Shown piece by piece: positions 8,887 through 17,600 of a stretch of DNA of 64,000 bases (positions are counted from its first letter, which is position 1; each line of letters begins with the position of its first letter). The stretch is from assembly GCF_014202425.1 (NCBI RefSeq), contig NZ_JACHGT010000005.1, positions 460,544 to 524,543 of the forward strand, in the 5' to 3' direction. The notes under the pieces were generated by a model. It was not told where the DNA came from. It did no database searches and saw only the letters and a list, made by a program, of their open reading frames with translations. The stretch comes from Phytomonospora endophytica. Its GTDB lineage: Bacteria; Actinomycetota; Actinomycetes; Mycobacteriales; Micromonosporaceae. Position numbers and translations under genes: made by a program.

Positions 8887-8934
8887 GTTCGAATCTGAAC
8901 GATCGGAACGCTAGTCGTTAGTTCAAATTCGAAC
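8887..8934. promoter_or_regulatory. Twin MarR operators between the reductase and MarR genes
   Basis: Two 14-bp imperfect palindromes of form GTTC-N6-GAAC occur, GTTCGAATCTGAAC (8887-8900) and GTTCAAATTCGAAC (8921-8934). Each is preceded by TTA, and their centres are 34 bp apart. They lie in the divergent promoter region and have the size and shape of MarR/DUF24-type sites. A role in controlling both genes is inferred. Confidence 0.7.
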
Positions 8935-8957
8935 AACCGGAAGTGACGGAGGACACG

Positions 8958-9440
8958 ATGAGCGTGGAGGAACGCTGGCTGACCGAGGCCCAGGCGCGTG
9001 CCTGGTCCCAGTTCATCCGCACCAGTCAGCGCCTGGAGCAGCGGCTCGACCGCGACCTCAAGTCCGGGCACGACCTCTCGCACACCCAGTACGAGATCCT
9101 CGTCCGGCTCGCCGACCCCGGCACGGCCACCGGGAACGTCCGCATGAGCGACCTCGCCGCCGACCTCGTCACCGCCAAGAGCGCGGCGACCTACCAGATC
9201 GGCCAGCTCGTCGAACGCGGCCTCGTCGCGCGCGTGAAATGCGCCGAGGACGCCCGCACCACCTACGTGACCCTGACCGACGCCGGCCGCGAACTGCTCG
9301 GCAGGGCCGCCCCGGACCACCTCGGACGCGTCCGCGAACTCTTCCTCGACGGGCTCTCGGCCGCCGAACTGGAGATGCTCACCGACGCCCTGGACCGGAC
9401 CTGCGCGCGGATCATCGCGGCCCGGAAGAGACGAAGCTGA
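8958..9440 (+). CDS. MarR family transcriptional regulator
   Basis: The 160-residue winged-helix protein has the MarR core: LSHTQYEILVRLAD, then MSDLAADLVTAKSAATYQIGQLVERGLV (recognition helix), and the wing CAEDARTTYVTLTDAGREL. It should dimerise and be released from DNA by a phenolic, quinone or oxidant ligand. ATG at 8958 is preferred over GTG at 8943 because GGAGG (8948-8952) sits five bases before it. Its divergent partner is a flavodoxin-type reductase, a frequent pairing for quinone stress. Confidence 0.88.
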   Translation: MSVEERWLTEAQARAWSQFIRTSQRLEQRLDRDLKSGHDLSHTQYEILVRLADPGTATGNVRMSDLAADLVTAKSAATYQIGQLVERGLVARVKCAEDARTTYVTLTDAGRELLGRAAPDHLGRVRELFLDGLSAAELEMLTDALDRTCARIIAARKRRS

Positions 9441-9448
9441 CATCGGGC

Positions 9449-9479
9449 TTGACCCTCACGCAACGTCAGGGGGCACCTT
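9449..9479 (+). promoter_or_regulatory. MerR-type promoter/operator for the VOC-TipAL operon
   Basis: A -35-like TTGACC (9449-9454) is followed 19 bases later by CACCTT (9474-9479), the long spacing that MerR-family activators correct by DNA distortion. Between them lies the dyad CCCTCACG-caa-CGTCAGGG (9453-9471), matching at 7 of 8 positions. The ATG at 9486 would be at or next to the transcription start, giving a leaderless mRNA. Confidence 0.6.
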
Positions 9480-9485
9480 GGCCGC

Positions 9486-10019
9486 ATGAGCGACTACTTC
9501 AACGCGTTCGAGGTCGGCCCCGTGTCCGTGCGCGGCCCCGAGGCGGTGGCACCCGAGGTGTTCCGCGGCATCTACGCGATGCCGGTCTTCGTGTCGGTCC
9601 CGACCCCGGACCTGGCGGCGTCGGCCGAGTTCTGGGTGCGGGCCTTCGGCTTCGTCGAACTGTTCGGCATTCCCGGCCAGGTGGTTCACCTGCGCCGGTG
9701 GACCTACCAGGACGTCCTGCTCGTCCCCGCGTCGGACGAGACCGAGACGTCCGCGGCCACCGGCATGAGTGTGAGCTTCCTGTGCGTGCTCGGCGAGCTC
9801 GACGCCATCGCCGAGGCCTGTGCGGAACTCGTGCCGGGCGGCGTGACCGGGCCGCGGGACACGCCGTGGCGAACGCGCGACGTCGCGGTCACCACGGCGG
9901 AAGGGGCGAAGGTCGTGTTCACCGCCGCCCTGGAGTTCGACCCCGACAGCCCGGAAGCGCGCGATCTGGCCGCGGTCGGCATCACCGCGCCGGAACCCGA
10001 GACGGAGGCCCGACGATGA
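9486..10019 (+). CDS. VOC (glyoxalase/bleomycin-resistance fold) family protein
   Basis: The 177-residue protein has the vicinal oxygen chelate fold: MPVFVSVPTPDLAASAEFWVRAFGFVELF opens the first module and VSFLCVLGELDAIAEACAELVPGGVTGPRDTPWRTRDVAVTTAEGAKVVFT forms the second. Such small proteins often bind or sequester drugs. It is followed by a TipAL-type drug-sensing regulator through an ATGA overlap, so a role in handling the ligand sensed by that regulator is a reasonable inference. The substrate is unknown. Confidence 0.75.
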   Translation: MSDYFNAFEVGPVSVRGPEAVAPEVFRGIYAMPVFVSVPTPDLAASAEFWVRAFGFVELFGIPGQVVHLRRWTYQDVLLVPASDETETSAATGMSVSFLCVLGELDAIAEACAELVPGGVTGPRDTPWRTRDVAVTTAEGAKVVFTAALEFDPDSPEARDLAAVGITAPEPETEARR

Positions 10020-10825
10020 CTTACACGGTTGAGAACGTCCGCGACGCCGTCACGGTGGGCGAGGCCGCCGAGCTGGCGGGCGTGACCGTCCGCACGCTCC
10101 ACCACTGGGACGAGATCGGCCTGGCCTCACCGTCGGTCCGGACTTCCGCCGGGTACCGCCGGTACACCGACGAGGACCTTCAGCGGCTGGACCGGGTCGT
10201 CGCCTACCGCGAAGCCGGCCTCGGACTGGAGACCGTGCGCGAGGTGCTCGACGACGCGACCGCCGAGATCGGCGCCGCCCTGCGCGAGCAGCGCGCCCGG
10301 CTCGCCGAGCGGATCGAGGAGCTGCGGCGGCTCGACGAGCGGCTGGAACGGCTCACCGAGTCCCATGAGCGTGGCATCCTGCTCGACGACGAAGCGCAGA
10401 CGGAGATCTTCGGGGAGGACTGGGACGCGCCTCGTTCCCGGCGGGCCCGTGCGGTGTGGGGCGACTCCACGCAGTGGGCGCAGTTCGCCGAGCGGTCCGC
10501 CTCGCGGACGAAGGAGCAGTGGAAGGCGCTCTCCGGGGCGATGTCGGCGCTCCAGCTCGACCTGGGTGACGCCGTCGACCGGGACGTCGTGCCCGGCAGC
10601 CCGGAGGCGAACGCGCTCATCGAGCGCCACCGGGAGGTGTTCTCGAACTTCTTCCCGCTCACCCGGCAGATGCAGGTCTGCCTGGGCAGGATGTTCGAGT
10701 CCGACCCCGGCTTCGCCGCCCACTACGACGGGATCCGCGCCGGCCTGACCTCCTGGTTCCGCCGAAGCATCGACGAGAACGCTCGCGCGAACGGCGTCGA
10801 CCCGGAGACGGCCGCGTGGCGGTGA
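10016..10825 (+). CDS. MerR family regulator with TipAS drug-recognition domain
   Basis: The 269-residue protein has a MerR winged helix at about 12-80 (VTVGEAAELAGVTVRTLHHWDEIGL, AGYRRYTDEDLQRL). A coiled coil follows (LREQRARLAERIEELRRLDERLERL), then a C-terminal TipAS-like domain from about 140, known from TipAL to bind thiopeptide and other drugs. The gene starts at ATG 10016, overlapping the VOC stop. Control by its own MerR-type promoter at 9449-9479 is likely. A hairpin at 10829-10861 closes the operon. Confidence 0.87.
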   Translation: MTYTVENVRDAVTVGEAAELAGVTVRTLHHWDEIGLASPSVRTSAGYRRYTDEDLQRLDRVVAYREAGLGLETVREVLDDATAEIGAALREQRARLAERIEELRRLDERLERLTESHERGILLDDEAQTEIFGEDWDAPRSRRARAVWGDSTQWAQFAERSASRTKEQWKALSGAMSALQLDLGDAVDRDVVPGSPEANALIERHREVFSNFFPLTRQMQVCLGRMFESDPGFAAHYDGIRAGLTSWFRRSIDENARANGVDPETAAWR

Positions 10826-10828
10826 CGA

Positions 10829-10861
10829 GGGCGGGCCCTGCCGTTTCGGCAAGGCCCGCCC
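10829..10861. terminator. Bidirectional terminator hairpin
   Basis: GGGCGGGCC (10829-10837) pairs with GGCCCGCCC (10853-10861), and TGCCG/CGGCA extends the stem around TTT. It lies between the convergent TipAL and symporter genes and can serve both. Confidence 0.75.
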
Positions 10862-10865
10862 GTCG

Positions 10866-12464
10866 CTAACCCCCGATCCCCGTCACCGCCACCATCGCCG
10901 GGAGGCCGGCCAGCAGGAGCAGCCCGCCGAACAGGTCGAAGCTCGCGCCCGAGCGGATCATCGTCGTGATCGACACGCAGCCCGATCCGTAGGCGATCGC
11001 GTTCTGCGGTGTCGAGACCGGCAGCATGAACCCGAAGGAGGCCGCGAAGGTCGCCGCGAGCGCCGGCACGAAGGGGTTGACCCCGGCGGCCATGGCGATC
11101 GGGATGATGATCGGCACGACGACGGCCGCGGCGGCGGTGTTGCTCGTCGTCTCCGACACCAGGATCGCCAGCGCGATCGCGAACGCGGTGATGGTGAAGA
11201 CGCTCGACAGGCCCAGTGCGTTCGAGGCGCCCGAACCGATCGTCTCGGCGAGGCCCGTCGACTCCAGCAGCGAGCCGAAGATGATGCCCGTGCCGAACAG
11301 CACGATCGTGCCCCAGTCGATCCGCGCGGCGTCGCTCCAGCGCAGCGTGAATTCGCGTTGGCGCCACTCGGTCGGCAGCAGGAACAGCAGGGAGGCGCCC
11401 AGGACGGCGACCGTGCCCTCGTTGAGGCGGCCGCTGACCGTCTCGTAGAGCGCCGACTCGGTCCCCGCGAACACCGCGATCACGCCCGGGAAGATCCACA
11501 GCGCGACGGTGATGCCGAAGGCGATCAGCGTGTTCTTCTCCGCCCGCGACATCTTCCCCAGCTCGGCCCGTTCGGCGGCCACGTACTCCTCGACGCCCTC
11601 GATCCGGCGGATCTCGGGCTTGTTGAGCAGCAGCAGGACGATCACGAGGATGACGAACATGATGGCGCACAGGGGAAGGGCCGTGGCCATCCACTCCGCG
11701 AAGGAGATCTTCTTGCCCGTCGCCTCCTCGATCAGGCCGCGCCCGATCAGGTTCGGCGGGCTCCCGACCGGCGTGAGCAGCCCACCGACGCTGGCGCCGT
11801 AGGCGAGCATCAGGACCAGGGCGGCGCCGACGCGCAGCCGCAGCGGGTCGAAGTTCGCCGCGACCATCCCGCGGCTCTGCAGCATCTTCGCGATGACCGC
11901 CAGCAGGCCCAGCGCGGTCGGCAGCAGCATCGCGACCGTCGCGGTGTTCGACACGAACGCCGACAGCAGGCAGGTGATCACACCGAAGGCGATGATGACG
12001 CGGATCGTGGACTTCCCGATCCCCGGCAGCGACAGGATGAAGAACGCGAACCGCCGCGCCACCCCGTGCTTGAGCATCGCCTGCGCCAGGATGAACGCGC
12101 CGATGAAGGTGAACACCGTCGAGGACCCGAAGGGCTTGAGCGCGTCCGAGGCCGGCACCACGCCGAACAGCACGATGGCGGCGACGCCGATGAGCCCGCC
12201 GACGGGGATGGGCACCGGCTCGGTCACCCACATGACGACCACGCCGAGCAGGATCGCGGCCAGCACGTGCTGACGCGGCGCCAGATCGAAGGGGATCAGC
12301 GCGAACGCGACCGCCAGCACCGGCGCCAGCCACAGCCCGGTCGTCCGGCGCCCCTTCTCGAAGCGCTCCTCGGCGGGCGAGAGCACCTGCTCGCCCAGAC
12401 TGCGGTAGGTGGCGTGGCCCAGCAGGGCCTTGTCCACGTCGGTGCGCTGCTCCTCGGCGGCCAT
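10866..12464 (-). CDS. DASS-family sodium/dicarboxylate symporter
   Basis: The 532-residue inner-membrane carrier has about twelve hydrophobic segments. Family motifs include SNTATVAMLLPTALGLL (first SNT motif), TPVGSPPNLIGRG, and near the C-terminus SETTSNTAAAAVVVPIIIPIA and LPVSTPQNAIAYGSG. DASS/SLC13 proteins import di- and tricarboxylates with Na+. It is divergent from a LysR gene, and a D-malate/tartrate dehydrogenase follows that regulator, so malate or tartrate is the likely substrate (inference). ATG at 12464 has GGGAG upstream; a longer N-terminus from 12557 would add non-family sequence. Confidence 0.85.
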   Translation of the reverse strand: MAAEEQRTDVDKALLGHATYRSLGEQVLSPAEERFEKGRRTTGLWLAPVLAVAFALIPFDLAPRQHVLAAILLGVVVMWVTEPVPIPVGGLIGVAAIVLFGVVPASDALKPFGSSTVFTFIGAFILAQAMLKHGVARRFAFFILSLPGIGKSTIRVIIAFGVITCLLSAFVSNTATVAMLLPTALGLLAVIAKMLQSRGMVAANFDPLRLRVGAALVLMLAYGASVGGLLTPVGSPPNLIGRGLIEEATGKKISFAEWMATALPLCAIMFVILVIVLLLLNKPEIRRIEGVEEYVAAERAELGKMSRAEKNTLIAFGITVALWIFPGVIAVFAGTESALYETVSGRLNEGTVAVLGASLLFLLPTEWRQREFTLRWSDAARIDWGTIVLFGTGIIFGSLLESTGLAETIGSGASNALGLSSVFTITAFAIALAILVSETTSNTAAAAVVVPIIIPIAMAAGVNPFVPALAATFAASFGFMLPVSTPQNAIAYGSGCVSITTMIRSGASFDLFGGLLLLAGLPAMVAVTGIGG

Positions 12465-12579
12465 GTCGTCACTCCCTTGTGGACAACGGCTACGGTGACC
12501 CATGCCACAAGCGGCACGTGTGCGCCATTCTGGACCTGTGCGGACAAGCCGGTCCAATGCGGTTTGGCTACCAGACCGT

Positions 12580-12592
12580 TAGGCTGCGCCTA
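12580..12592. promoter_or_regulatory. LysR-type box between symporter and LysR genes
   Basis: The site is the perfect inverted repeat TAGGC-TGC-GCCTA, with the T-N11-A shape of LysR-regulator sites. It is 44 bases before the LysR start and 115 before the symporter start. The same arms recur at 13516-13528 upstream of the dehydrogenase. Confidence 0.65.
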
Positions 12593-12636
12593 TGTGCCGG
12601 GCATTCCGTCCGGCTCGCCGACCCCCGGAGCCGGCC

Positions 12637-13518
12637 ATGGACGTGCGGCAACTGGAGTACTTCCTCGCCGTCGTCGACAACGGCGGCTTCAACCGGGCCG
12701 CCCGGACGCTCTTCCTCGCGCAGCCCTCGCTGTCCCAGGCGATCCGAACCCTCGAACGCGACCTGGGCGGCCGCCTCTTCCACCGCATCGGGCGGCGCGT
12801 CGTGCTCACCGAGGCCGGGGAGGCCCTCGTCGAACCGGCCCGCCGTGCCGTTCGCGCCCTGGCGGTGGCGCGCGCGAGCGTCGACGCCGTGCGCGGCCTG
12901 CGATCCGGCGAGGTGACGGTCGCGTCGATGCCCTCGCCCGCCGTCGAACCGCTCAGCTCGATGGTCCTCGCCTACACCGAGCGCCACCCGGCCGTGCGCG
13001 TCACGATCCGCGCGGCGCCGGTCGCCCTCTCGGTGCTCACCGCCGTCCGCACCGGCGCCACCGAACTCGGCCTGCTCTCGGCCTGGCGTCTCCCGGCGGC
13101 CGCCGACCTGCGGCTGCGTCCCCTGGGGCGTCAGCGTTTCGTGCTCGTCGCGCCACCCGACGGGAGCCTGCGTCCCGACGGGCCGCTCCCGCGCGCGGCC
13201 CTCGCCGGGCAGCGCCTCATCGTCGGGGAGGAGGGCACCGGTATCCGCCGCCTCGCCGAGGAGATCCGCGAGGCCGTCCCCGACGTCACCATCGCCGTGG
13301 AGTCGGAGCATCGCGAGGCCGTGCTTCCACTGGTGCTCAAGGGAGTCGGCGTCGGGATCCTCGCCGAGGCCTGGCGTCCGCTCGCCGAACGCGCCGGTGC
13401 CGTCGTCCTCGACCTGGACCCGCCGGCCTGGCTCGACCTCGCCCTCGTCAGCCGCGACGGGCCGTTGACCCCGGCGGCCGAGGAGTTCCTCACCATGGCC
13501 GCCGAACAGGACCGATAG
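12637..13518 (+). CDS. LysR family transcriptional regulator
   Basis: The 293-residue protein has an N-terminal winged HTH (MDVRQLEYFLAVVDNGGFNRAARTLFLAQPSLSQAIRTLERDLGG) and a periplasmic-binding-like effector domain from about 90. ATG at 12637 is chosen because it begins the canonical LysR N-terminus. It sits between the symporter (divergent) and the D-malate/tartrate dehydrogenase (same strand, 70 bases on). Matching boxes occur before both transcription units, so it probably activates both in response to the imported acid. The E. coli DmlR/DmlA pair is a known analogue. Confidence 0.88.
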   Translation: MDVRQLEYFLAVVDNGGFNRAARTLFLAQPSLSQAIRTLERDLGGRLFHRIGRRVVLTEAGEALVEPARRAVRALAVARASVDAVRGLRSGEVTVASMPSPAVEPLSSMVLAYTERHPAVRVTIRAAPVALSVLTAVRTGATELGLLSAWRLPAAADLRLRPLGRQRFVLVAPPDGSLRPDGPLPRAALAGQRLIVGEEGTGIRRLAEEIREAVPDVTIAVESEHREAVLPLVLKGVGVGILAEAWRPLAERAGAVVLDLDPPAWLDLALVSRDGPLTPAAEEFLTMAAEQDR

Positions 13519-13528
13519 GCGCGGCCTA
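13516..13528. promoter_or_regulatory. Second LysR-type box, upstream of the dehydrogenase
   Basis: TAGGC-GCG-GCCTA has the same five-base arms and 3-base spacer as 12580-12592. It begins inside the LysR stop codon (TAG 13516-13518) and lies 60 bases before the dehydrogenase start, as expected for an activator site. Confidence 0.65.
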
Positions 13529-13588
13529 TAAGTGCCATCACCGCCTGGTCTTGGACCCGGCCGCCGGCGGCTTGCTTGAATCGGGATC

Positions 13589-14638
13589 ATGACCAGTCAC
13601 CGCATCGCCGTCATCCCGGGCGACGGGATCGGGCGCGAAGTCGTCCCGGCCGCCCGCGCGGTCCTCGACGCCGTCGCCGCGCGGCACGCCCTCGGCCTCG
13701 ACTACGTCGAGTTCGACTGGTCGTGCGCCGGATACCTCCGCGAGGGGGCCATGATGCCGCCCGACGGGCTGGACCTGCTGCGCCCCTTCGACGCGATCTT
13801 CCTCGGCGCCGTCGGGGATCCGCGCGTCGCCGACCACGTGTCGCTGTGGGGTCTGCTCATCCCGATCCGCCGGGCCTTCCGCCAGTACGTCAACCTGCGT
13901 CCGGCGCGGCTGTTCCCCGGCGTCGAGGGCCCGCTGCGCACCGACGCCCCCATCGACCTGGTCGTCGTCCGCGAGAACGTCGAGGGCGAGTACAGCGAGA
14001 TCGGCGGGCGCCTCTCGCGCGGCTTCCCCGACGAGATGGCCGTCCAGGAGTCGGTGTTCACCCGCCCCGGCGTGACCCGGATCGTCGACTACGCCCTGGC
14101 CTTGGCCGCGAACCGTTCCGGGCGGCTGGTCTCGGCGACCAAGTCGAACGGCATCGTCCACACCATGCCCTTCTGGGACGAGGTCGTCGCCGAGCGCGCC
14201 GAGAACTCCGTCGTCGAGGTGACCCGTGAGCACATCGACGCCCTGTGCGCCAAGGTCGTCCTCGACCCGGGCCGTTTCGACGTGATCGTCGGCTCGAACC
14301 TCTTCGGCGACATCCTCAGCGATCTCGCCGCCGCCGTCACCGGCAGCATCGGCATGGCGCCGTCGGCGAACCTCAACCCGGAGCGCGAGTTCCCCTCGAT
14401 GTTCGAGCCGGTGCACGGTTCCGCGCCCGACATCGCCGGGCGCGGGGTGGCCAACCCGATCGGCGCGATCTGGTCGGCGGCGATGATGCTCGACCACCTC
14501 GGCCACCCCGGGGCCGCCGCCGAGATCGTCGGCGCGATCGCCGCGACCCTCGCCGAGGGCCGCGTCCGCACGCCCGACCTCGGCGGCGAGGCCACCACCG
14601 GGGAGTTCACCGACGCCGTCGTGGCGGCCCTCGGCTGA
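13589..14638 (+). CDS. dmlA: D-malate/tartrate dehydrogenase (decarboxylating)
   Basis: The 349-residue protein belongs to the isocitrate/isopropylmalate dehydrogenase superfamily. The start is IAVIPGDGIGREV. The substrate-specifying segment DHVSLWGLLIPIRRAFRQYVNLRP is characteristic of tartrate dehydrogenase and DmlA rather than LeuB. The conserved Lys is in ATKSNGIVHTMPFW, the metal-binding Asp residues are in SNLFGDILSDLAA, and EPVHGSAPDIAGRG contacts NAD. It should oxidatively decarboxylate D-malate to pyruvate, possibly also tartrate. The linked DASS carrier and LysR regulator support this. Confidence 0.85.
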   Translation: MTSHRIAVIPGDGIGREVVPAARAVLDAVAARHALGLDYVEFDWSCAGYLREGAMMPPDGLDLLRPFDAIFLGAVGDPRVADHVSLWGLLIPIRRAFRQYVNLRPARLFPGVEGPLRTDAPIDLVVVRENVEGEYSEIGGRLSRGFPDEMAVQESVFTRPGVTRIVDYALALAANRSGRLVSATKSNGIVHTMPFWDEVVAERAENSVVEVTREHIDALCAKVVLDPGRFDVIVGSNLFGDILSDLAAAVTGSIGMAPSANLNPEREFPSMFEPVHGSAPDIAGRGVANPIGAIWSAAMMLDHLGHPGAAAEIVGAIAATLAEGRVRTPDLGGEATTGEFTDAVVAALG

Positions 14639-14641
14639 GGG

Positions 14642-17600
14642 CTAGGGGATCTCGCGGTAACCGGCGCCGGTCTTCGCCTCCACCAGGCTCGCCGCCTTCT
14701 TCGCGCCCTTCACCGGGTCCATCCGCTTCGTGCTCACCTTGCCCGGAGAGCCGAGTCGCCCGTAGCGGGTCGCCAGTACGCCGTTGGTCTCGTCCCAGTA
14801 CAGCTCCCAGAACTTCGCGTCCGGGCCCGAGCGCCACTCGAAGTAGCGGGACTCGGCGGCGGCGTTCACGTGCTGCCCGAAGTAGAGCCGTTCGACCAGG
14901 TGCGTCGACGCCTTCACCGCCTGGGTGAACTCGCTCAGAAAGGACGTCGCCAGCATCCACGACAGCGACCGTTCCCACCAGATGTGGCGTTCGTGGTCGT
15001 AGACGTGGGTGAAGACGCGGTCGTCGTCGGTCTCGTGATCGGTGGCCAGGAGCGTGAGCAGCTCGCCGTCCGACTTCTCGGCCACCACGTCCAGCTCGTC
15101 ATAGACGTCGGTGTTCAGGCGGTAGGACTGCGCCTTGTAGATCGCGCCGACCGCGTCGGCGGCGGGCCTGCGCGTGAGCATCTCGGTGGGGGAGAGGACC
15201 CGGCAGCCGCGCCCGCCGATCGACCAGGACGCGTGCCCGACCCGGCGCCAGAAGTCGCGCAGCACCTCGGGAACCGGGGTCCTGCGAGTCGCCTCGTAGG
15301 CCGCGATCTCCTCGTCGGGCACGCCCGAGCCGATCTCGACGGTGAGGTCGGCCAGACCCGGCACGTGCGAGAGGTACCCGTACTCGCGCAGACCGTCGGC
15401 GAACACGGCCAGCGCCTCGACGTGCCACACCGGGTCCCGGCTGTCGTCGCGGGCGCGGTCGTCGAGCCATTCGGCGACCGTCAGGTCCTCCGGGCGCCGC
15501 CTGGATCCGACCCACTCCAGGCAGCCGAGCGCGCCCCCGGCGGCGAGCAGGTCGATCTCCCGGCGCTCGTGGGCGGCGACGGCCGCCGCGCGGTCGGGGA
15601 AGAAGTCGCCGTCGTACTCGATGCGGCCCTCGTGGACGAACAGGACGGCGCTGTCGTGTTCTCGGTGGTAGCCGCGGTGGACGGCGCCCTTTTCGGGGAC
15701 GTACCAGGGGTCGGTCTCGGTGAGGCGGGCCGCGGTGAGGCTCGCCCGCATCCGCGCGAAGGCCTCGTGGGCGCCTTCGGCGAAGCGCAGCACGCGGGTG
15801 GTGAAGCGCCCGTTGTTGACGCCGGCGCTGTGGGCGATGGTGTCGCGATAGCGGACCAGTTCGGTGAACTCGGAGGCCGTCGCGGTCCAGAACAGGGCGC
15901 GCTCGGACACCTCGGTGACCCCGGTCAGGGCCGACGGCCCACCGGGGACGAGGGTGAACGGCGGCGGCACGACCGCATAGCCGTCGAAGGCGTGCGCGCG
16001 TCCGTCGGTGTCGGCGAACCAGACCTCGCCGGTCGCCTTGTCGTGCATCAGCCGCAGCGCGACGGTCGCGCCGGTGAGCGTGCCGAGGTCCTCGTCCTTG
16101 AGCCTGGCCAGGGGCTTGCCCTTGACGCGGGCCGCCCGTCCTTTCTCGATCAGCGTCGCGCGGGCGGCGTCGGCGGTGCCGGACAGGGCGGCCGCCAGCC
16201 GGGAGCGCGAGTCCTCGTCCTCGAAAGGGCTCGTCCAGGAGCGGAGGTGCGGTGGCCCGGCCGGAGCCTGGATCGCCTGGGCGAGCGGCCATGCCCGCCG
16301 CACGAGCGCGTAGTGGCCGGTGTCGAGCGCCGCGCGGATGCCGACGATCAGCGCGTAGGCGAAGAAGCCGTCGGTGGGCGGCCCGGCGGGCGTGTCCCAG
16401 CCGGAGATCTCCTCCAGCAGCGACACCAGCGGCCAGACCTTCTCGACGTGCCGGTCGAGTGTGTAGGCGTACAACCCGGCGGCGTGGTGGTCGCGGCTTT
16501 CCCGCAGGCGCGCCGTGATCGCCTCGTGCGCGGCCTCGTTCCAGGTCTCGGCGAGGGCGTTGGCGGCTCGCCAGTAGGACCGGCGCTCGGTGAACAGTCG
16601 GTCGATCAGCGCCGTGCGGGCGGCGGGAGTGTCGAGGTTGCGCAGGATGGCGTAGAGGTCGGCGACGAGGTCTTCGAGGTTGTCGTCCTCGGTCTGGCCG
16701 TGGTCGAAGACGCGTCCGCCTTTCGGTTCGGAGGCGGCGTAGCGGGCTCCGTAGCGGTCCAGTGCCTCGATCACGAAGTCCTCGACGGCGGGATGGCCGA
16801 AGCGGTAGAGCTGGTGCCCGGCGGAGCTTCGCACCTGGATGCTGGGGTGTTCGAGCCTGCTCCGGATCATCGCGCGGATCGCGCGGTGGGCCTGGTCGGC
16901 GTCGAGTCTCGGGATGACGCAGTGTTCGGGTTCGAGGGGGTAGAAGAGCTCGTTCCACAGTGGTGTGAGGGCGGTGCGGGGACCGTCGCCTTCGGCGGCC
17001 GCCATGAACGGACCGAAGATCCGCTCCTCGTGGGCGAAGGGCCCGAGCGCGCGCAGCGCGGCCTTCTTGATGTTCTCGGCGTGCATGCCGGCGAGGAAGT
17101 CCCCCTCGTCGGGGTCGGGCGTGTCGAGGACCAGCCGGAGGAGGATCTCGGTGACCGGGTCGTCGGCCGAGCCGACGCGGGCGGCGAGCGCTTCGATCAG
17201 CGGCTCCACCTCGTTCTCGGGCAGCATCGCCAGGCAGGACGCGGCGAGGGTGACGCCGTCGGCGTCGCCGGAGTCCAGGACGACCCGGACCGCCCAGGAC
17301 ATGGCGCCCAGCAGTTCCGTGTCGGTGTCACCGCGCATGAGGACGCGGCGTGCGATGACGCGGGCGAGTGCCGGATCGTCGACGGTGGCGAGGATCTCGG
17401 CGGTGTCCTCGGGAGCGTCGATGATCTTTTTGAGGACCCGGGAGGAGACCTGCCCGTCGGCTTCGGCTCGGGTGAGGTCGTTGTCGGTCATGAACACCGG
17501 TTCGCCGGTGCGCTCCTGGACGTCGCGTACGGCGGCGAGGACGGCCCGCTGGTGGGAGTCCTTGGTGAGCAGCCATGCGACGGCGGCGGTGAGGGCGGTG

